Positions 59,097 through 64,000 of a stretch of 64,000 nt of DNA are shown here, in pieces (the first letter of the stretch is position 1; the number at the start of each line of letters is the position of its first letter). The stretch lies in the NCBI RefSeq assembly GCF_001435995.1, contig NZ_AYYQ01000031.1, positions 1 through 64,000 of the forward strand, given 5' to 3'. Source of the DNA: Apilactobacillus ozensis DSM 23829 = JCM 17196 (GTDB lineage Bacteria > Bacillota > Bacilli > Lactobacillales > Lactobacillaceae). The translations under genes and the position numbers were made by a program. A model generated the notes under the pieces. It saw only the letters and a program-made list of their open reading frames with translations. It made no database searches and was not told the origin of the DNA.

Positions 59097-60794
59097 TTAA
59101 TGCGATTTAGCTTGATTAGCTAGTTTTAATAACTCTTTAGCATGGTCAATCGTAAGTTCCGTAATTTTAGTTCCGGCTAACATTCTAGCTAATTCCTTGA
59201 TTCTATCGTCATCATTTAATCGTAAAACATTAGTTTCAGTGCTATTTTCAGTTGATGATTTTTTGATAAAGTAGTGATGGTCTGCCATAGAAGCAACTTG
59301 TGGCAAATGAGTTATACATAAAACCTGTGCATGTCTAGCAATTTGACTAATTTTTTCAGCAATGGCTTGTGCCACTCTTCCAGAGACTCCAGTATCAACT
59401 TCATCAAAAATGATTGATGTGACGTTTTGATTAGCTGCAAAAATAGTTTTTAAAGCCAACATAATTCTTGATAGTTCTCCGCCAGAAGCAATTTTAGCTA
59501 ATGGTTGAAGATTTTCTCCTGGATTAGTACGAATATAAAATTCGATTTTAACATTTCCATAGCTTCTAAAATCATTTTCAGGTAATTTTTGAAAATGTAC
59601 GCTAAATATAGATTTAGACATGTATAAATCAGCAAGTTGACTGTGTACAGCTTTTTCTAATGATTCAGCGGTACTTGCCCTAATACTATTTAACTCTTCA
59701 CTAGCGGTCATTAGTTTTTCTTTAGTTGCATTTAATTCTTCCTCAAGATGATTACTATCTCCTTGATTTAAAAGCATTTCATCTAACTCTTTTTTAGATT
59801 TATGATAATAATCAATAATTTCAGCTACAGAGTTTCCATACTTGTGTTTTAAAACATTGATCAAGTTAAGCCGTTGTTCAATTTCATTAAGTCTATTCTC
59901 ATCGAATTCTTGTAAGTCTAACTGACTAGATATACTGTTTGAAGCATCTTGCAGTGAATAATAAGCATTATTAATGCTGTCTGATATATCTTGAAAACTA
60001 CTATCCAAATTTTCGATGTCTTTGATGGAATTTTTAGCTTCACCAATCATATCAATAGGAATAATTGAATCGTCACCATTAAGAATACTAAAAGTTTTAC
60101 TCAAAGCATCTACTATTTTTTGATAATTTCTAAGATAATCACGTTCATTCAACAATTCCTGTTCTTCATTATCATTAGTTAAATTAGCTTTTTCGATTTC
60201 ATCAGTTTGAAATTTAAGCATATCAATTCTTTGTGTCCATTCATATTGATTATCACGCTTTTTTTGGACCATATGGTTTAACTTAGTATATTTCAAGTAA
60301 TAGGTTCGATATTTATTCAAAACTGGTGTGATTTTAGAACTATTAAAAGCATCTAACAAGTGAACATGTTTATCAGTATTCATTAATTCTTGATGCTCAT
60401 TTTGGCCTTGAATATCAACTATGGTATTTCCAATTGCTTTTAAGTTAGTGGTATTAACTAAAATTCCATTTACCCGACAAACATTACGTCCATTGCGATA
60501 AATTTCTCGTTGAATAATAACACTACCATCATCATGATTAATACCTAAATCATCAAGTGTGGTGTAAGTCGGATTACTATCATCGAATGAGAACAATCCC
60601 TGAATATTTAGTTTTTTAGCTCCGTTACGTATAAACGTCTGAGAACCTCGACCTCCAGCTAGTAAACTAACTGCATCAATTATTATAGACTTACCCGCAC
60701 CGGTTTCACCTGTTAAAACAGTCATCCCATCTGAAAAATTCAAATCAAGATGCTCAATAATTGCTAGATTATCAATAGATAGTTCCTGTAACAA
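59097..60794 (-). CDS. recN: DNA repair protein RecN
   Basis: 565 aa from the TTG at 60794 with AGAGGTG 6 bases upstream; the frame begins three codons earlier at a GTG inside that site. Walker A GETGAGKS near 28-35, a long coiled coil (about 155-370), SGGELSRIMLALK signature near 427-439 and DEVDTGVSG. It is an SMC-like protein in double-strand break repair. Confidence 0.96.
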   Translation of the reverse strand: MLQELSIDNLAIIEHLDLNFSDGMTVLTGETGAGKSIIIDAVSLLAGGRGSQTFIRNGAKKLNIQGLFSFDDSNPTYTTLDDLGINHDDGSVIIQREIYRNGRNVCRVNGILVNTTNLKAIGNTIVDIQGQNEHQELMNTDKHVHLLDAFNSSKITPVLNKYRTYYLKYTKLNHMVQKKRDNQYEWTQRIDMLKFQTDEIEKANLTNDNEEQELLNERDYLRNYQKIVDALSKTFSILNGDDSIIPIDMIGEAKNSIKDIENLDSSFQDISDSINNAYYSLQDASNSISSQLDLQEFDENRLNEIEQRLNLINVLKHKYGNSVAEIIDYYHKSKKELDEMLLNQGDSNHLEEELNATKEKLMTASEELNSIRASTAESLEKAVHSQLADLYMSKSIFSVHFQKLPENDFRSYGNVKIEFYIRTNPGENLQPLAKIASGGELSRIMLALKTIFAANQNVTSIIFDEVDTGVSGRVAQAIAEKISQIARHAQVLCITHLPQVASMADHHYFIKKSSTENSTETNVLRLNDDDRIKELARMLAGTKITELTIDHAKELLKLANQAKSH

Positions 60795-60828
60795 AGATAT
60801 CACCTCTTAAAAGTCTACAGCACCGTCC

Positions 60829-61635
60829 CTAAAGTGAATTATCAGCATTTTGTATTACTTGATCAATCGAAATACTCTTGTTTTTAACAGGTTCATCTAC
60901 TGACCTCAAATGAACTAAAAATTCTATATTCCCTTCCCCACCCTTAATAGGAGAGAAATCAAGTCCTTCAACGCTATAACCATTATCTAGGGCAAAACTA
61001 ATAATATCTTCAAGCACTTCTTTATGTACTTTATGATCTCTTACAATACCATGCTTACCAACTTTCTCCTTACCAGCTTCAAATTGTGGCTTAATTAAAG
61101 CAACCACTTCACCGTTATTAGCAATAATTTGTTTTAGTGGTGGAAGGATTAAGTGTAAAGAAATAAAAGAGACATCGATTGACGCAAATAATGGTTGGCC
61201 TTGAGTAAAATCAATCAATTTACTATATCTAAAATTATTATGTTCCATGACCACTACTCGTGGATCATTTCTTAATTTCCAAACCAATTGATTACTACCA
61301 ACATCTAATGCGTAGCTTAATTTAGCACCATTTTGAAGCATCACATCAGTAAATCCACCCGTAGAAGATCCAATATCTAAAACGGTTTTATTACTAACGT
61401 TAATGTCAAAAACTTTCAAAGCCTTAGCTAACTTTAATCCGCCTCGGCTTACGTATGGCATTGGTTTACCTTTTAAATGTAATTCCGTATCTTCAGGTAT
61501 TTTAACACCTGGTTTATCTAATCTTTCTTCATTTTTACCTAATATTTCACCAGCCATAACTGCTCGTTTTGCCTTTTCACGTGTATCAAAAAGACCCTGT
61601 TGAACTAGTAAAACATCAACTCTTTGTTTCTTCAT
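60829..61635 (-). CDS. TlyA/YqxC-family rRNA methyltransferase (S4 + FtsJ domains)
   Basis: 268 aa. An S4 domain (about 2-65) is followed by an FtsJ-like methyltransferase with SRGGLKLAKAL, LDIGSSTGGFTDVML near 91-105 and ALIKPQFEAG near 181-190. The family 2'-O-methylates rRNA (TlyA) or is called hemolysin-like. Its location between ispA and recN is standard. The target is not proven here. Confidence 0.94.
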   Translation of the reverse strand: MKKQRVDVLLVQQGLFDTREKAKRAVMAGEILGKNEERLDKPGVKIPEDTELHLKGKPMPYVSRGGLKLAKALKVFDINVSNKTVLDIGSSTGGFTDVMLQNGAKLSYALDVGSNQLVWKLRNDPRVVVMEHNNFRYSKLIDFTQGQPLFASIDVSFISLHLILPPLKQIIANNGEVVALIKPQFEAGKEKVGKHGIVRDHKVHKEVLEDIISFALDNGYSVEGLDFSPIKGGEGNIEFLVHLRSVDEPVKNKSISIDQVIQNADNSL

Positions 61636-61654
61636 TAGTGTTCCCCTAATATTA

Positions 61655-62542
61655 TTAAATTTTAAAATATGAAAAAAACGATTCTAGAATAGAAGTATCC
61701 AAATTATACTCTGAGTTAGCTATTTCTAACTGCTTTTGACCATGTAATATTGTTTCTTTTAATTTTTTAGTAGCTTCTTTTAATCCTAAAAGATTAGGAT
61801 AAGTATTTTTATTAGCATCTTGATCTACTGGTTTACCTATTGCTCTTGCTGTAGCTGTGCGATCTAAAATATCATCATAAATTTGAAAAGCTAAACCGAA
61901 ATCATCAGCAAATGATAATAACAAATTATTCAATTTTTCTGAATCAGAAGCGATTATTAAACCAGCCGATACCGCATAATGAATTAATGCACCGGTTTTA
62001 TTAGCATGTAAATTTTCTAACTGTGACAATTTTAAGGTTTGATGCTCATATTCAATATCACTAGCTTGTCCTGCAACCATCCCAGATGGGCCAGCTGCTT
62101 TGGAAAGACTATTAACTAAAGCAATTCTTTTATCAGCAGATAAATCATTATCAGCTAACCATTGAAAAGCAAGCGTTAAGAGTCCGTCTCCAGCTAAGGT
62201 GGCCATCCCTGGACCAAAGATTCTGTGGTTAGTAGGTTTATTCCTACGCAAATCATCGTTATCCATGGCTGGCAAATCATCATGAATTAAAGAATACGTG
62301 TGTAATAATTCTACCGCACAGGCAACTTGTAAATAGTCATGATTTAATTCAACTTTAAAAGCTTGCAAAGTAGCTATAGTTAACATTGGACGCAGTCTTT
62401 TACCGCCCGCTAACAAAGAATATTTCATTGAATCGTTTAATGTTTGTTGACTAACGTATTTAGAAATATTTTGATTTAAAAAATTATTTATTTTACCAAT
62501 GTTAGCTTGCTCAAAACTTTTGAGCACTTCACTATTAAACAT
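61655..62542 (-). CDS. ispA: Farnesyl/geranylgeranyl diphosphate synthase
   Basis: 295 aa from the ATG at 62542, which overlaps the xseB stop by 8 bases; a GTG five codons upstream is the alternative. Both Asp-rich motifs are intact: DDLPAMDNDD near 89-98 and DDILD near 217-221; GGKRLRP is near 47. It elongates IPP/DMAPP made by the mevalonate operon (19136-23237). Confidence 0.96.
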   Translation of the reverse strand: MFNSEVLKSFEQANIGKINNFLNQNISKYVSQQTLNDSMKYSLLAGGKRLRPMLTIATLQAFKVELNHDYLQVACAVELLHTYSLIHDDLPAMDNDDLRRNKPTNHRIFGPGMATLAGDGLLTLAFQWLADNDLSADKRIALVNSLSKAAGPSGMVAGQASDIEYEHQTLKLSQLENLHANKTGALIHYAVSAGLIIASDSEKLNNLLLSFADDFGLAFQIYDDILDRTATARAIGKPVDQDANKNTYPNLLGLKEATKKLKETILHGQKQLEIANSEYNLDTSILESFFSYFKI

Positions 62543-62777
62543 TTTGTGAATCTTCACTTTCTACATTTTCAAAAGGATGTTCTTTTCCGTCATCTTTTAC
62601 TACTTTAGCTAAAGTATTTTCAGCATTCTTTAAAGTTTGTTGAAGCTTTTTGCTTAATTCAACACCATCTTTAAATTTATCCAAAGCTTCTTCTAAAGGT
62701 ACATCGCCTCGTTCTAAATCATTAACAATTTTTTCTAAATTTTGCATATTTTGTTCAAAACTAACTTGTTCAGCCAT
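62535..62777 (-). CDS. xseB: Exonuclease VII small subunit
   Basis: 80 aa from the ATG at 62777, with AGGAGC 6 bases upstream; the frame is open 7 codons further but those overlap xseA and lack a ribosome binding site. The short helical-hairpin signature FEQNMQNLEKIVNDLE is near 6-21. It has an acidic C-terminus. It partners XseA. Confidence 0.95.
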   Translation of the reverse strand: MAEQVSFEQNMQNLEKIVNDLERGDVPLEEALDKFKDGVELSKKLQQTLKNAENTLAKVVKDDGKEHPFENVESEDSQNV

Positions 62778-62778
62778 T

Positions 62779-64000
62779 TTATTGCTCCTTTTTGTCAACA
62801 GATTTTACTTCTGCATATGCAGAACCATCGATAAAATTAAGTTTAATTTCATCATTATTATTAACTTCATCAACCTTTTTAATCACTTTTTGACTATCAG
62901 TAGAAGTTACATAGGCATACCCTCTACTCATTGTTTTTAGAGGACTTAAGTGTTCTAAAGATGAAACCATTTTTTGCATATTACCCTTCTTATCAGACAG
63001 AATTGTTTGCATAGAACGAATAATATTTTCCAAATTAACATCAACTGATTTTCTAGCATCTATCAATGATTGCATTGGTGAATTAATTTTTAGACGATAA
63101 CTGTAATCAGTTAATAACTTGTTACTATTGTTTATTTTATCTTTCATAATAGTGTTCAAGTTATTAGAAAGGCCATCTAGTTGCTGCAAATAAGCTTCAT
63201 AGAGTCTTTCTGGTTGTTTAAAAATGTAAGATTGATTTAATTTATTTAAGCCTTGACGTTTAATGGCAATACTATTATTAAAAGCATTAACTATTCTAGC
63301 ATAATATTCGTTAATATTATTAATTTCATCCGTTAAAACTGGTACGGCTAATTCAGCAGCCGCTGTAGGAGTTGCTGCTCGTACATCTGCAACCAAATCA
63401 GCAATCGTTGTATCAGTTTCATGACCTACCGAAGAAATAATAGGAATTTGGCTATCATAAATTGCTCTAGCAACTATTTCCTCATTAAATGGCCACAAGT
63501 CTTCAATCGATCCACCACCACGACCAATAATTAGTGTGTCAAAGTTACCGTCATGATTAACTTGCTCTATTTGATCAGCAATACTTTTAGCTGCTTCTTG
63601 TCCTTGTACCACTGCTGGGTATAAAACAATCTGTGCAATTGGATATCTACGTCTAGTAGTAGTTATTATATCTCTAATAACCGCTCCGCTAGGTGATGTT
63701 ACCACAGCAATTCTTTTTGGATACTTTGGTAATCGTTTTTTAGTAGCATTAAATAAGCCTTCCTTAGAAAGCTTATTTTTTAATTGCTCGTAGGCTTGAT
63801 ATAATTGTCCAACGCCATCTGGCTCCATATGATTAACATATATCTGATAGCTACCACTACGCTCATATAAAGATATTCTTCCGGTAACAAGAACTTTCAT
63901 ACCTTCTTCAGGTTGAAATTTAACTTTAGCAAAAGCTGATTTAAACATGATAGCACTAATTTTAGAGTTATCATCCTTAATACTAAAATATTGGTGGCTA
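62779..64000 (-). CDS. xseA: Exonuclease VII large subunit (5' end beyond the window)
   Basis: The visible 407 residues run from the window edge to the stop at 62779, starting within the OB domain (HQYFSIKDDNSKISAIMF). The GRGGGSIEDLWPFNEE catalytic block and SVGHETDTTIADLVADVRAATPTAAAE follow, then a coiled C-terminus. The frame is open through 64000, so the ATG at 63948 is internal. The true start is outside the window. It degrades single-stranded DNA together with XseB, whose ATG lies 2 bases from the xseA stop. Confidence 0.96.
   Translation of the reverse strand, partial: SHQYFSIKDDNSKISAIMFKSAFAKVKFQPEEGMKVLVTGRISLYERSGSYQIYVNHMEPDGVGQLYQAYEQLKNKLSKEGLFNATKKRLPKYPKRIAVVTSPSGAVIRDIITTTRRRYPIAQIVLYPAVVQGQEAAKSIADQIEQVNHDGNFDTLIIGRGGGSIEDLWPFNEEIVARAIYDSQIPIISSVGHETDTTIADLVADVRAATPTAAAELAVPVLTDEINNINEYYARIVNAFNNSIAIKRQGLNKLNQSYIFKQPERLYEAYLQQLDGLSNNLNTIMKDKINNSNKLLTDYSYRLKINSPMQSLIDARKSVDVNLENIIRSMQTILSDKKGNMQKMVSSLEHLSPLKTMSRGYAYVTSTDSQKVIKKVDEVNNNDEIKLNFIDGSAYAEVKSVDKKEQ

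Overview
The window is a gene-dense, AT-rich (roughly one third G+C by eye) stretch of chromosome from a low-GC Firmicute. It is most likely a member of the Lactobacillaceae. The evidence is the chromosomal order typical of that group (recU-pbp1A, the recG-plsX-acpP-rnc-smc-ftsY-ylxM-ffh-rpsP-rimM-trmD-rplS block, the priA-fmt-rsmB-prpC-prkC-rsgA-rpe-thiN block), a four-gene mevalonate operon, an EbsA-like protein, a C69 dipeptidase and class B RNase P RNA. The locus looks compact and partly reduced. The species is not determined; a small-genome heterofermenter is a guess. No phage, IS element, CRISPR array or tRNA gene was recognised.

Layout. (a) 1-7736, minus strand: ebsA-like, fhs, lspA, rluD-like, pyrR, then a diverged carA/carB pair ending at a terminator at the left edge. 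(b) 7775-12619: an RNase HI-like gene, an FAD oxidoreductase, an RlmL-type RNA methyltransferase, rnpB, gpsB and ypsA, then divergent recU-pbp1A. (c) 15120-18963, minus: dnaD, ypmB and a dinG-like gene. (d) 19136-23237, plus: mvk-mvaD-mvaK2-fni, which makes IPP/DMAPP; ispA at 61655 uses these products. (e) 23264-28822: an RsmF-like methyltransferase, a HAD phosphatase with an apparent AUC start, tautomerase-glpK, and pepD. (f) 28877-47207, minus: the ribosome/SRP/SMC/lipid superblock, from yloU-fakA-recG-plsX-acpP-rnc-smc-ftsY-ylxM-ffh through rpsP-khpA-rimM-trmD to rplS. An unusual MoxR ATPase, VWA and 98-aa module is inserted between ffh and rpsP. (g) 47439-64000: rpmB (plus), then thiN-rpe-rsgA-prkC-prpC-rsmB-fmt-priA-coaBC, gmk-rpoZ, and xseA-xseB-ispA-tlyA-recN on the minus strand. 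xseA runs off the right edge.

Most genes are ordinary housekeeping genes. The parts worth attention are proteins that keep a full reading frame and good translation signals but have lost the active site of their family. The CarA homologue lacks all three glutaminase triad residues. Its CarB partner lacks one ATP-grasp core, the allosteric domain and key residues of the other ATP site. The DinG homologue keeps its exonuclease motifs but has lost Walker A, Walker B and the arginine motif of the helicase. The VWA protein has lost the glutamate of its HExxH-like motif while its MIDAS site is intact. The MoxR-VWA-98aa cassette, between its own terminator and the rpsP promoter, is the best candidate for an undescribed system. 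The CarA*/CarB* pair is the best candidate for an undescribed, repurposed pseudoenzyme complex.
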